Shown here: in pieces, positions 50,072 to 59,604 of the stretch | Layout of the letters: the number at the start of each line of letters is the position of its first letter | Numbering within the stretch: position 1 is the first letter of the stretch | Origin: a virus | DNA length: 64,000 nt | Reading direction: 5' to 3' (one strand) | IMG/VR virus record: IMGVR_UViG_3300043219_000566 | Location: 62,001 to 126,000 of that record | Translations under genes and position numbers: made by a program | The notes under the pieces: generated by a model | The model's database searches: none | Told to the model about the DNA's origin: nothing | The model's input: only the letters and a program-made list of their open reading frames with translations

Positions 50072-50549
50072 TACCACCACCGGAACCATTGCCGCCTGCT
50101 ACTCGGCTCAGTTGATATTCCACGTAAGTCAGCAGGCTCGACTGCACCATCCCGTGTACTGAGCCTCCGTGCCGCTTGGCTGTGGCCTCGTGAGCCAACC
50201 TTCGTATCCGCGTGCGGTGCCGCGCCAGGAAGTCACGCTCCAGTCCAGACAGCACGTCGCTCTGGTTGGACGCGAGCGCCAGGTCTTGCTTGATCGGCCC
50301 GTCGCCATCGTTACCACCTTCGCCGGTAATCGCCTGGACGTACGCTTCCTCGGCCTCGGAACGATCGAACAAGTCGTGGATGCCGTCGAAGTCGAATTTG
50401 CCGGGCTTGTCGCTTGCCGCAGCGCCCTCGGCTTTCTCCAACAGCATCCAGGGCAACTGGTCTTGCCCACGCAAGCCTTGGCCGACCAATTTACACTGCG
50501 CCTTCAGCTCATCCATGCGCTCTTGAAATCGCTTGATTACTGCTCCCAT
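50052..50549 (-). CDS. Protein of unknown function next to the sigma factor
   Basis: A 165-residue protein starts at ATG 50549 with GGAGG 7 bases upstream. It is helical and hydrophilic, rich in Gln, Asp and Arg, with a Gly/Asn-rich C-terminal tail (GGNGSGGGNGNGND). It overlaps the end of the sigma-factor gene (50537) and the start of the gp25/W-like gene, so the three are translationally linked. It may act with the sigma factor (for example as anti-sigma) or as a baseplate part; there is no direct evidence. Confidence 0.65.
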   Translation of the reverse strand: MGAVIKRFQERMDELKAQCKLVGQGLRGQDQLPWMLLEKAEGAAASDKPGKFDFDGIHDLFDRSEAEEAYVQAITGEGGNDGDGPIKQDLALASNQSDVLSGLERDFLARHRTRIRRLAHEATAKRHGGSVHGMVQSSLLTYVEYQLSRVAGGNGSGGGNGNGND

Positions 50550-51286
50550 GCCGACACCTCCGTCCCGGCCAGCAACTTCTGCTGAATGCGCGCGGTACGC
50601 TGCGTAATCGCCGACGGGCTCATGTCCAGCCGCCGAGCGATCTCGACGTTCCGCAGCACCGGTTGCTCGTTGCGCCCCAGCTTCCAGTCGAGAATGCGTC
50701 GATCGATCGGAGCGAGATCGTGGTAGACATAGTTCAGCCAAATCTCCTGCGGGTCCACCTGGCTCACCACAGGATCGGGAAGCGAACTGCCTACGGGCGC
50801 GTCGAGACTGATCACCGGGTTGGCGTAAGCACGGATCTTGCCGAGGCGCGTGGGACTAAGCCCCATCCGGTCAGATAGCTCAGCATCGGAGGGATCACGA
50901 CCCAGTTCCTCGTACATTTGGCTCGAAGTGCGCTCCATGTCGTGCAATTGCCGCAGCCGTCGCTCGGACATCTTCATCGGCGTGACCGCCTGCTGCGTGT
51001 AGCGTCTCAAGGGCTGCAGCTGGAGCATGACGTGCGATTCCAGCTTGGTGCCGCGCGCCGCGTCGTAACCACGCACGGCTTTGATCGCCAGAGTCTTGGC
51101 TCGGCCACGAGTAATAGGAGAGATATTACCGCTCGCGTAGGTAGTCAACGCCGAGTCGATTGTCGGGCGCAAATGATCCAATACCCGACGTAGATTCGGC
51201 TGCGTGGGGCTAGCTGACCACACGCTGTACGGATCTTTGAGCTGATCCGGCGCTTTGACGAGATTGTCGGCTTTAGGCAACTTCAT
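50537..51286 (-). CDS. Sigma-70-family RNA polymerase sigma factor
   Basis: A 249-residue protein from ATG 51286, which overlaps the end of the hub gene by 14 bases; the ribosome site is weak, consistent with coupling. Region 2-like sequence is at about residues 61-96 (KAVRGYDAARGTKLES), region 3-like at 118-150 (MYEELGRDPSDAELSDRMGL) and region 4 at 190-238 with a helix-turn-helix (VEIARRLDMSPSAITQR). All three are present, so it should direct host polymerase to phage promoters, probably late ones. Its location in the middle of the baseplate genes is unusual. Confidence 0.85.
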   Translation of the reverse strand: MKLPKADNLVKAPDQLKDPYSVWSASPTQPNLRRVLDHLRPTIDSALTTYASGNISPITRGRAKTLAIKAVRGYDAARGTKLESHVMLQLQPLRRYTQQAVTPMKMSERRLRQLHDMERTSSQMYEELGRDPSDAELSDRMGLSPTRLGKIRAYANPVISLDAPVGSSLPDPVVSQVDPQEIWLNYVYHDLAPIDRRILDWKLGRNEQPVLRNVEIARRLDMSPSAITQRTARIQQKLLAGTEVSAWEQ

Positions 51287-53066
51287 GCTGACCCGGCTCA
51301 GGAACAAAGGTACTCGCGACCGACGCGGCATTCGCGCCGCCGCTAACCATTTGAAGGCGCTGAAGCACCGTACCGACCCAGCGCTCTCCAGCACTACTTT
51401 TGTACAGCGGATGACCGCTTGTGCCGTAGAGCTTTTCGCCCTCGCGACGAATGTGACTTAACGTCAAACTCGTCGACGCGCTGGCATTTACCGCGTCGAT
51501 CTGAAAGCGGACCGACGTCACCATCGCGTACAGATACCCGAAGTCAGCCGGGTCATCGTAGAGTTTACCGTCGATATCTTCGATCCTCACAATCGAGCCC
51601 GGCGCGATGTCGAAGCGCAGCTTGCCAGTCAGCTCCCCGGTACGCGGCAGAAACTGATGTACCCAGTACCACCACTTCGCGTAAGCGTCGCCCAGCCGCT
51701 TAGCCAGCGCCGCGTCTCGCTTCGGCTCGGCGTCCCTCGCCGCGGGCTCAGCAGTTTCGTCCTCGGCTTCCGGCCCCTCTTCGACGTCGCGCATCGAGTT
51801 ATTCATACCATCGATACTCAGCCGCGCGTTCAACGCGGCTTCCATCGACTTGTCCATCACCCAGTCCGGCGCTTCCACGAACTGCACCATGCCTCTGGCC
51901 GCGCGTGCGCGCACGTCGTCCGGTAGAGACTCGTCTTGATCGGCTAAGTAGCATCCCGAGCTGGTCAGGAATTCGTAATCCTGCACGACGTTCTCGTCCG
52001 CCGAACGCAGCGGGCATGAGAAGTGCCCGCTAACCGACACTCCGCGCCACACGCGGAACAGCGCTTCGCTCGGCTTGAACGTGTGATACTCGCTGGCCTT
52101 GATAGTAACGTGGCGCGGCGAGATCTCTCCCGCCAAACACGGCGAGATCGGCGCGCAGACCGCAGTGTCTACCGTTGGAACGATAGAGAACTGAAACAGG
52201 TGCGCTACCTCCAGTAACTTGTCCCACAGCGTCGAGGTGCCCAGCGAGCCGTTGTAAAGACGCTTAGAAGTAGCTTGCGAAATCGACCCACGTAGAGCTA
52301 AGTCTAGCGCCTCCACCATCTCCATCTTCGGTACGTCGACCAACGCGCTGATATCGAACGCCCCAGCCGCGCTGCCGTCGGCCAACCGGGGCAAAGCTGT
52401 ATCGTTCGTAGCACGACGATCCGTCCGCAGCTCCGGTGGCCCGCACGCTAGCTGAGTCAGGATCGAACCGCCGGTGCAGATCTCGACGAACTTGGGCTTG
52501 AGCGCCGCAATCCACAAGTCTTCGCCCATCTTCTTCAAAAGCGGGTCTTCAGGATCGCGTCCGCTACTAGCCAGGTTGCCAGTTACCGCGGGGAGTTTCA
52601 ATGCTACCGGCGCGCCGGTTACCACGTCGTCGCTAAGCGCGCTGCTGGCGTCCAGGTCGATCAGCCAGTGCGTAGCGTGTACCACGACGCTGATCGTGCC
52701 CAGCGAGCGAACCGTACTGGTTCCCGTTACCAGCCCATTGAAGACCTTGAACGGCGCGGTAGGCCAGCTCACCCCGGGCGCGAACTCGCCTTCCAGCTGC
52801 ACCCAGGCCTCGATGACTTTGAACTGCTTCAGGCTCTCGGCCAGCGCCCTGGCCCGCTGGACGTTTTCCTCGGATGCTTCATCAGCAGGCTTACCAACCG
52901 GGATGACCATCTGCGCCCACGGAAACGAGTTCAGCATGAACGAACCCTGAATCGCCGACAGTGGCAACTTCTCCGCAGCGGAATCATCGTCCTGGCCCAG
53001 TATCACGTAGCCCGTGACCCTGGTATGGACCGTAGTAGCTTCAGCTTGTCCCGTTACCGAAGGCAT
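51273..53066 (-). CDS. Baseplate hub-like protein
   Basis: A 597-residue protein, located between the tape-measure block and the wedge genes, the place of hub proteins. It starts with a beta-rich stretch (TGYVILGQDDDSAAEKLP), contains a fold rich in V/T strands (GTISVVVHATHWLIDLD) and a central helical region with an acidic insert (EEGPEAEDETAEPAARDAE). A phage-tail-hub fold (gp27/gpD-like) is suggested by order and by the pattern RGVSVSGHF...GSIVRIEDIDG, but the match is weak. Its stop overlaps the sigma-factor start. Confidence 0.65.
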   Translation of the reverse strand: MPSVTGQAEATTVHTRVTGYVILGQDDDSAAEKLPLSAIQGSFMLNSFPWAQMVIPVGKPADEASEENVQRARALAESLKQFKVIEAWVQLEGEFAPGVSWPTAPFKVFNGLVTGTSTVRSLGTISVVVHATHWLIDLDASSALSDDVVTGAPVALKLPAVTGNLASSGRDPEDPLLKKMGEDLWIAALKPKFVEICTGGSILTQLACGPPELRTDRRATNDTALPRLADGSAAGAFDISALVDVPKMEMVEALDLALRGSISQATSKRLYNGSLGTSTLWDKLLEVAHLFQFSIVPTVDTAVCAPISPCLAGEISPRHVTIKASEYHTFKPSEALFRVWRGVSVSGHFSCPLRSADENVVQDYEFLTSSGCYLADQDESLPDDVRARAARGMVQFVEAPDWVMDKSMEAALNARLSIDGMNNSMRDVEEGPEAEDETAEPAARDAEPKRDAALAKRLGDAYAKWWYWVHQFLPRTGELTGKLRFDIAPGSIVRIEDIDGKLYDDPADFGYLYAMVTSVRFQIDAVNASASTSLTLSHIRREGEKLYGTSGHPLYKSSAGERWVGTVLQRLQMVSGGANAASVASTFVPEPGQHEVA

Positions 53067-53088
53067 CGTCAGATATCACTCTAGTTCG

Positions 53089-53970
53089 CTAAGCAGTTCC
53101 AATAGGCGACCGCTGCGACCCATTTCCCTGGGAGGAACCAGACGGGCTAGATAGCGTCGCCGCGCGGGCTCCTAGCGCAGAGCGCCAAATATCGTGGATG
53201 CGGCAGATCATCGCCAGCACTAGCCCAGCGACGCGATCCGGTAGCTGGCTCTGCCGCCACAGTCCGTATAACGTGAGATAGGGCTCCACCGCTTCCCGGC
53301 CGAATAACGTGTGCGCGTGTCCCTGCAACTGATCGCACGTCGCGATCTTGGCAGACAAATCCAGCACGGGACGAGCCAACGTCGACAACGTCATGGTACC
53401 AGTCCAGTCAGACGAAACCGCGCTGCCGAAAAACATCCGCAACTTCATATCGGTGTCGGGAAGCGCGATGTCTTTCGACAGATTCGCGCTCTCGTACACG
53501 TTGCGCTCCGTGATATTTTGCGTCCGCAAATTGGTGACCGTAACCACTCCGCTTGACCAGCTCAGGTGGTAGTTAACCGCCATGATGCCGACCTTCTCGT
53601 CGGCGGCTAGCGTGCCGAGAATGTCGACGGACTGCAAGTGAGTCAGCCCAGTAGCTACTGTCCAACTTAGCTGGTAAGCCGCATCAGCGAACGGGCCTGC
53701 AGCCATGGGGTCGTAGGTAATTCGACAATCTTCCGTCAGCAAATAACCACCGTAGTCGGTAGCGTGCACGACCCGCAGCAACCGGTCGATCACGAAATTG
53801 CGATAGGTATTATCCGGAGCAGTACCGAGCAGCGTCTCCCAGTAAGCTCGCAACCACACCGGTAACGACACAGCTCTGAACGGCTCGGGAATGTACTCTT
53901 CTCCCAGCGCGTGCAGCGATTGCCCACCACCCGAGCGGTTCAACAGCAACGTGCGTGAGTGGTTAACCAT
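53089..53970 (-). CDS. Tail/baseplate protein of unknown function
   Basis: A 293-residue protein starts at ATG 53970 with AGGAG 8 bases upstream; the longer frame to 54087 has no ribosome site. It is beta-rich (FRAVSLPVWLRAYWE, NYHLSWSSGVVTVTNL, GTMTLSTLARPVLDLS). The C-terminal part is a helix and a Ser/Gly tail. Located between the tape-measure and hub genes, so probably a tail-tip or baseplate component. No family recognised. Confidence 0.65.
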   Translation of the reverse strand: MVNHSRTLLLNRSGGGQSLHALGEEYIPEPFRAVSLPVWLRAYWETLLGTAPDNTYRNFVIDRLLRVVHATDYGGYLLTEDCRITYDPMAAGPFADAAYQLSWTVATGLTHLQSVDILGTLAADEKVGIMAVNYHLSWSSGVVTVTNLRTQNITERNVYESANLSKDIALPDTDMKLRMFFGSAVSSDWTGTMTLSTLARPVLDLSAKIATCDQLQGHAHTLFGREAVEPYLTLYGLWRQSQLPDRVAGLVLAMICRIHDIWRSALGARAATLSSPSGSSQGNGSQRSPIGTA

Positions 53971-54478
53971 ACAGAGTGCTCCTGGGTGCCGATTGACTCC
54001 TCCGAAATGCAGCTGGAAGCGTCTTGAGCAGCAGGTTGAAATTGTGCGCGCCCGAGGACGCATCAACTGTTGACAGCGCCATGCCAACGATGAAGCCGTT
54101 AATCACCTCGTTCGCGAAAGTTATTTGCACGCGCTGCACACGACGAGACACCCGATGCTCGCGGTAGAACTTTATCAACTCCTGGATGCCGTTCTTGTCG
54201 TCTTTACAGCGCCGCGGGAAAGCCAGACCGCTGATCTGCAAGTCCCCGATTTGATCGCCGAACGAATAGACGTAGATGACATTTTCCAAGCTCTGCTGGA
54301 ACTGCGTGTTGGTGCGCTGCTCCGAGTTGATACGCGTGATAATCACGCCATCCACGAAAGTCTCGCCCTGTGGGGCCGGGTCCGTGAATACGAACAGGTT
54401 GGCTTGTCCCCGGATGTTCGGGAGCGTGAAGACTACCAGCGTCCCGGCGTTGATCGTATCTTCGTAGAACAAGTCCAT
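53963..54478 (-). CDS. Tail protein of unknown function (post tape-measure)
   Basis: A 171-residue protein starts at ATG 54478, overlapping the stop of the tape-measure gene (TGATG). It is beta-rich (GTLVVFTLPNIRGQANLFVF, NVIYVYSFGDQIGDLQISG) with a conserved-looking basic segment (FYREHRVSRRVQRVQITF) and ends in ITFANEVINGFIVGM. It has the size and composition of the small LysM-less tail proteins that follow the tape measure in contractile-tailed phages. Role inferred from position. Confidence 0.65.
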   Translation of the reverse strand: MDLFYEDTINAGTLVVFTLPNIRGQANLFVFTDPAPQGETFVDGVIITRINSEQRTNTQFQQSLENVIYVYSFGDQIGDLQISGLAFPRRCKDDKNGIQELIKFYREHRVSRRVQRVQITFANEVINGFIVGMALSTVDASSGAHNFNLLLKTLPAAFRRSQSAPRSTLYG

Positions 54479-57400
54479 CAGGCTACCTGTGTATTGCCAA
54501 TCCACGTTGAACCAGGACCGCCGGGCATCACACGCTGGCTGGCCTCGCGCCCGCGGTTCACCGTGGGTCCGTTCACCTCGATCGTTACACCACTGCCGAG
54601 TTCCTCGCCGGTCTTGGCATCCTTGAAGGTCACGGTAATTGCGCCGTCGGCCGCCTCGCCCCCGCCCGCCGACTGCCCTTTCGTCCGTGCTTCCGTATCT
54701 GCCTTTTCCCGCTCCTTGGCTATCTCCACTGCTTGCTTAATCGCATCGGGACCCTTGCTAGACGCTGCGGCCATTTCACCTAGCGTCTTGAGCGTAGACG
54801 TTCCGCGGTCCAAGCCCTCGGTAGCAAGAACCATACGAGCGGTGTCAACTGTGACTTCCCCGTCCTCAAACAGCGGGCTCTCTCTCAGGGTTCGGCCCAG
54901 ATCCGCCATCACGCGCTTCTGCCCGCGCTCGCCCAGCGTTGAAGTATCCGTATCGAGTCCACTGCGGATTTTCTGCAGCGCTTCCCACTGTTCAGACAGC
55001 TTGTACGTTTTTCGGAATTGCTCAGAACCAACCCGCTTCTTTTCGCGCGCGATATCCCGCGGGTCCATGTCCAGATACGCCCCGCTGGTAACAAGCGCGT
55101 GGTCGGTTGTCGACAGCGGTTTGATCCCAATCAGGCGCTCAGTATCGAAGCGGACATTGTCGTAACCGCTCTCCCGCAGGTCCTCTTGCAGCTCTTTCAT
55201 TTGCTCGTCGGTCATGCTCGATTCTTCGTGGAAGGTCCCTAGAGCGCGGTCGTCGAGTCTGCCCTGCCAGAACTCAGTGAGTTCTTTCACCCGCTCCTCA
55301 CGTTTCTCGGGGTCGGAAAGAAAGCGCTCGTCCAACATGACCAGCTGGCGGATAAGATCCTGTGGAGGTACCAGCTTCCCGCTAGCCCGATCGACTCCGT
55401 ACAACAGATCGGTTGCGCCCAGCTCTAGGCCCTGCCACTCCGAAAGCGCATCCCGCCGTTCCTTCTCGGTTTTAGCCCCGACGAAACGAGCGCGTGCTGC
55501 TTGTATGCGATTGGACGTTTCTGCCGCGGCCGCTGGCGTACGGGTGCGCCCACGCGGCATCTCGGAACGCTCGGCCCGCCGCAACTGACGATAGAGCGGA
55601 CCTACGTCAGCTAGCCCTTCCGTCGTGGCCTCTACAGCCAACATCTCTTCCTGAATTTCCTGAACTCGCGCAGTGTCACCGGCCGCCTTGGCCTCGTCTA
55701 GCTCAACCAGCTTGCCTTCCATCCAGCGGGCGTCGCTCCGGTACATGGCGGCCGATTGCTTGAAGCCCCGCGCGTCTCCGGGCGACATCGAGGCAGCGGC
55801 CAGATTCACCTGATCCGCTGTCCATTGCCCAGCGGCTCCCACAACCGTGCGAATGGCCCCGATGCGCTCGGCATCTCCAAGACTGCGGTCTGCGATCCGC
55901 GGCGCAGCCCGCAACACTTGCGGGTCCAACGTCCCCAGTATGGCCTGAATGGATTCAGTGCCGCCTACGCCTGCGTGTCGGTCCCAAAGCTCAGCTTGAG
56001 CGCGTGCATCAATTTCGAGTTGGCGTTGAATGCGCGCGGCTCCCGCGGTATCCCCGGACTCGCGCGCGACTTGCAGTAGTTGATGGTTCTCCGAAATGCG
56101 CTTCAACGCCTTCTCGTCGACTTGCTGGAGCAGTTCTTCGCTAGGCATAAACCCGAACGCCGTCATCATCACGTCGCCGACGTCGGTTTTCCCAGCTGCC
56201 AGCGCGCCCATCACGCGCTCGAAGGCTCCGCCGCGCGCCGTGACGTTGATATCAGCCAGCATCTCCTGTCCGGCAACCCCGACCGCGACAGTGTCCAGCA
56301 TGGCGCGCTGCGCCTGGAGCTTCTCGTCGTTATAGATCTGGCCTAGCTCCTGCGTACTCTTGAAGCCCCGCCCAATGAGATGGCCCTGTATCTGGCGATC
56401 CATTTCCAGATTGCGGTACAGCGCCTCACCGTTCAGCCCAGAGACATCAACGCCCTGGTCACGCAGCCAGCGCATACGCTCGCCAGTCGTGCCGCGCGGA
56501 GAGTGGAAGTAAGACTGCGAGACCTTGTCCAGCACGTCTGGGACGCTCATGCCACTAGCAGCCGCCGTAGCTTGGATCTGCTTCACCATGCGGTCGTTGC
56601 TGCCTCCGGCTCTTTCAATGTAGCCGTAGAAGTCACCGACCGCAGTACCGATAGCTGACTGAGTCTCGACCATCTGCCCCCGCTGAATAGCTGCTAGCAA
56701 CTCAGGACGCTGTTCTAGTTCTTCCTGCACCCCTACCATGCTCATCAACGCGGTGTACGACCGTGCGTGCCCGATACCCAGACCGCTCAGCTCGTCCTGC
56801 AACTCAGTTATGTTCCGTTCGTTCCAGCCCATCGCGTCTGCACGCTGCTGAACACGCTGGTAGATGGCTTGCTGCCCCGGCGATAGCGTCGTGCGGTCGA
56901 TGTCTTGCAACAGCAACCCAGCCTGCACGCTGACTCGCGCGCCCTCCGACGTCGTCCCGCGAGTCAGCGTTTGCATTCGCAGATCGGCCTCGCGAGTGGG
57001 AGACAAGCGATGTCGAAAGGCCCCGGTCACCATGGTCTGCGAAGCCACCGTGGCCGCGTATGCCTCGGTTGCTACCCGCCCCCCTAGTAGCGGCGACAGG
57101 CCCATCTGGTCGTACATCGTCGCGCCGGTCTTGACGATCTCCATCATCGCGTCCATAGAGATGTTTGCTGTACGTGCCATCTCCTTGACGCGGTAGAGCA
57201 ACTGCTGAATCTGGTTGGGGTCCATCTGTTGCATCGAGCCGCCGGTGAGCTGCTGCAGCTGGTCGATGATGCGCGGGATCGGCGCATCCGGTTTTCCCAT
57301 GATCTCGCGCATAGTGCCGACGATGTCGGCATACGACTGCAGCTGACGGCCGACACTGAGAGTTTGCGCAGCCCCTCGCAAGGACTCGATAGAGCGATCC

Positions 57401-58206
57401 GAAAGTTGTTCGGCATCCATCCCGAGCTTCTCAGCAAAAGCACGCACTTCCCGCTGCGGCATCTCGGTCGTGATTAACCCCTTTCGGGTTAGCTCTCCGG
57501 CCATTTCACCGAGGTCGCCGAACTTCATCCCGCGTGCGCGTTGCGCGTCCCACTGGCCCTGCGGAGCGAAGAAGTCGAGCAGGCGGCGGATCATGCCCTG
57601 CGCGTCTTTGTCCTCCATGCCCAGGGCATAACGGTCACGCGTGGTGTCGCGCATGTTCTGAGTTGCTACAAACATCTGGCGAGCGAAATCTTGTGCCGAG
57701 CCGCCCGGCATCTGCTGGAAGAAACCCAGCCCGGTCATTAGCGGAGTGAACTGCTGCGCCAGCGTGTTGGCATGAGCAGCCGTAGCCGGACTGGTATACC
57801 CGAGCGCGGCTTTGAAGCCCTGTTCAATCGCCCGGGACAGCTGCTCCTCGTCCATTCGTGCGCCGATACCGACTGCGCCTTCCAGGCCGCGCTCGAACTC
57901 GCGCCCACGCATGACGTCCATAACGTTGACGCCAGTGGGCATGTACTGGTAACCCCGCCGGGCAGCGAGCTGCTCGAACATGCGCCCGCCCATCTGACCC
58001 AGCGGCCCCTGACCGAGCGACAAGTGATGCGGATTCGGTAGCTGCGGACCGAAAAACGACTGCCCCTGCATAAAACTGTAGCCAGGAGCCATTTGTTGCT
58101 GCTGGGGAAGTTGGCCGAACGCCGGACTAAACCCGGGCGTACCGAAGGACTGCTGCCCGAGAGCGGCCTGGAGAGCCTCAAGTGTCTGCTGATCCACCAG
58201 ATTCAT
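54478..58206 (-). CDS. Putative tail tape measure protein
   Basis: The product has 1242 residues. It is almost entirely helical, rich in Ala, Gln, Glu and Arg, with many Gln/Met-rich linkers in the first 90 residues (FGQLPQQQQMAPGYSFM). No clear membrane segment is visible, unlike many tape measures. Placement right after the chaperone-like pair (58178-59598) and before the tail-tip genes, together with length, supports the tape-measure call. Tail length set by a 1242-residue protein would be roughly average. The C-terminal part (TITVTFKDAKTGEELGSGV type) is beta-rich and may bind the baseplate. Assignment by position and composition. Confidence 0.7.
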   Translation of the reverse strand: MNLVDQQTLEALQAALGQQSFGTPGFSPAFGQLPQQQQMAPGYSFMQGQSFFGPQLPNPHHLSLGQGPLGQMGGRMFEQLAARRGYQYMPTGVNVMDVMRGREFERGLEGAVGIGARMDEEQLSRAIEQGFKAALGYTSPATAAHANTLAQQFTPLMTGLGFFQQMPGGSAQDFARQMFVATQNMRDTTRDRYALGMEDKDAQGMIRRLLDFFAPQGQWDAQRARGMKFGDLGEMAGELTRKGLITTEMPQREVRAFAEKLGMDAEQLSDRSIESLRGAAQTLSVGRQLQSYADIVGTMREIMGKPDAPIPRIIDQLQQLTGGSMQQMDPNQIQQLLYRVKEMARTANISMDAMMEIVKTGATMYDQMGLSPLLGGRVATEAYAATVASQTMVTGAFRHRLSPTREADLRMQTLTRGTTSEGARVSVQAGLLLQDIDRTTLSPGQQAIYQRVQQRADAMGWNERNITELQDELSGLGIGHARSYTALMSMVGVQEELEQRPELLAAIQRGQMVETQSAIGTAVGDFYGYIERAGGSNDRMVKQIQATAAASGMSVPDVLDKVSQSYFHSPRGTTGERMRWLRDQGVDVSGLNGEALYRNLEMDRQIQGHLIGRGFKSTQELGQIYNDEKLQAQRAMLDTVAVGVAGQEMLADINVTARGGAFERVMGALAAGKTDVGDVMMTAFGFMPSEELLQQVDEKALKRISENHQLLQVARESGDTAGAARIQRQLEIDARAQAELWDRHAGVGGTESIQAILGTLDPQVLRAAPRIADRSLGDAERIGAIRTVVGAAGQWTADQVNLAAASMSPGDARGFKQSAAMYRSDARWMEGKLVELDEAKAAGDTARVQEIQEEMLAVEATTEGLADVGPLYRQLRRAERSEMPRGRTRTPAAAAETSNRIQAARARFVGAKTEKERRDALSEWQGLELGATDLLYGVDRASGKLVPPQDLIRQLVMLDERFLSDPEKREERVKELTEFWQGRLDDRALGTFHEESSMTDEQMKELQEDLRESGYDNVRFDTERLIGIKPLSTTDHALVTSGAYLDMDPRDIAREKKRVGSEQFRKTYKLSEQWEALQKIRSGLDTDTSTLGERGQKRVMADLGRTLRESPLFEDGEVTVDTARMVLATEGLDRGTSTLKTLGEMAAASSKGPDAIKQAVEIAKEREKADTEARTKGQSAGGGEAADGAITVTFKDAKTGEELGSGVTIEVNGPTVNRGREASQRVMPGGPGSTWIGNTQVA

Positions 58207-58651
58207 TCTGCGCTCGCTGTACCTTTATCTGCTCGAACCGCTTGATCATCTCGACGATACCGCGATCTGTCAGCCCTGTGTCTCCGATCTCGTTGGTACG
58301 CTCGTACAAGCGAGCCCGAGTCTCTTCGATCTTCTTGCGCCAGCTTTCGTCCCACGGATGCAACAAGCTGCCCAAGCGCTGGTACGTCAGCAAGGCCTCG
58401 TCGCGGCAGTTGTTGAACATCTGCCAGTCCACCCGGTCGAAATGCGGGCTGTAAACCAGTGGCTGCGCGCTGCTGGAATGGAACCCGATCATTGACATAC
58501 CCAGTCTGACCGATTCCTCGCGCGACAGTTCCTGTAGGACCAGTGTCTCCTTTATCAAATAGCGCCGCGTTACCGGGCAGCCTTCCGCGGTATCGATCAG
58601 CCGACGGGCGGCAGCCCGAACTAAGAGTGAGCCCCATCGGCTGCTTTCCAA
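58178..58651 (-). CDS. Tail-assembly-chaperone-region protein (second frame)
   Basis: A 157-residue frame that overlaps the end of the upstream gene by 31 bases, in the -1 frame relative to it, and overlaps the tape-measure start by 29 bases. The first possible start is TTG 58651 with a poor ribosome site. This arrangement is typical of the G/GT tail-assembly chaperone pair made by -1 frameshifting before the tape measure, but I see no canonical slippery heptamer in the short shared window. The protein is helical and charged, with DRVDWQMFNNCRDEALLTYQ in the centre. A stand-alone gene is the alternative. Confidence 0.6.
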   Translation of the reverse strand: MESSRWGSLLVRAAARRLIDTAEGCPVTRRYLIKETLVLQELSREESVRLGMSMIGFHSSSAQPLVYSPHFDRVDWQMFNNCRDEALLTYQRLGSLLHPWDESWRKKIEETRARLYERTNEIGDTGLTDRGIVEMIKRFEQIKVQRAQNESGGSADT

Positions 58652-59598
58652 AAATCCGGTTCATGCGCTCGCGATGCGAACCAACCGTAGAGCCGCTCGA
58701 ATTCCATCCATAACGCCGTCACGATGTTGTACAGCCCGGCGGCCTGCTCCCCGCCGAAGACCGCTTTGTCCAGTGCCTCTACGGGATGCAGTGTCTCGCT
58801 TGAGACCTGCTTGTCGTAATCTTGCAGCGCCTTGAACTCCTGCGTCCCGTCGTCATTCGTGATCTTGTGGATCGAAGCAGCAACGTGGTAGCGCTGCAAC
58901 TGGGCTTGCATATCACCCATCCCGAGCAACTTCTCGTTCTTGAGCAATCCCCGCGTGTACTCCAACGCCATGTCCACTTCACGTTGGGTACGCGAACGCA
59001 GCGTTACCTTCGCGCTGCCGCCGAATAACGAGTAGGTCTTGAAGAAGCGGCCTTTGGCGCTCATCACATGGCGAATGAACGCCATCTTGTCTTCTTCCCC
59101 GAAGCGCGGATTCTGAAACGAATCGCGCTGATCCCACCCGCAGTGGTGACAACGCACCGGCTCTTTGGCTTTGCGCAACAGATCGCCGATGTCGATCGTA
59201 GCCGAAGCCATCGGCTCGGGCGGCGGACCAGGACCGATATCCTGCTCGCTGTCGCTGAACTCTGGAGCAGGCAACCCGCTCTCTTCGAGCTGCAGATCAG
59301 AGTCGACTTCGGCTGCAGGAGCGTGCTCGCCCTGAACATCGCGTACTGCGTCCTCGACGCCAGCCACCTTGTCCGGGGCCAGGTCTTCCAGCGACGTCAC
59401 GCCGCCGAACCCGGACGGCATTTCCAGGGGCTTCGGTTTGAGCGCTTCCTCAGAGAGTTTTCCTTCGTCGGTAAGCAGTCCCTGGTGCTTGGCGACCGCA
59501 CGCTCAAGCTCAGTCAGAGACTGATCGGCGCTGGTAAATCTGCCCTTTAACGAGGGCGCGGTCTCCAGCTGCTCTTGGGTAAATTCGTTCTCCGGCAT
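58621..59598 (-). CDS. Tail-assembly-chaperone-like protein
   Basis: The product has 325 residues. The N-terminal 130 residues are acidic and Pro-rich, disordered. Residues about 140-230 contain CHHCGW (one Cys pair), then MAFIRHVMSAKGRFFKTYSLFGGSAKVTLR in two pieces, resembling the core of phage tail assembly chaperones (helix, FGG, beta strand, R-x-x-T). It is followed by helices. Located between the spike gene and the tape measure, where such chaperones occur; they keep the tape measure soluble and recruit tube subunits. Confidence 0.65.
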   Translation of the reverse strand: MPENEFTQEQLETAPSLKGRFTSADQSLTELERAVAKHQGLLTDEGKLSEEALKPKPLEMPSGFGGVTSLEDLAPDKVAGVEDAVRDVQGEHAPAAEVDSDLQLEESGLPAPEFSDSEQDIGPGPPPEPMASATIDIGDLLRKAKEPVRCHHCGWDQRDSFQNPRFGEEDKMAFIRHVMSAKGRFFKTYSLFGGSAKVTLRSRTQREVDMALEYTRGLLKNEKLLGMGDMQAQLQRYHVAASIHKITNDDGTQEFKALQDYDKQVSSETLHPVEALDKAVFGGEQAAGLYNIVTALWMEFERLYGWFASRAHEPDFWKAADGAHS

Positions 59599-59604
59599 CT
59601 GCGT

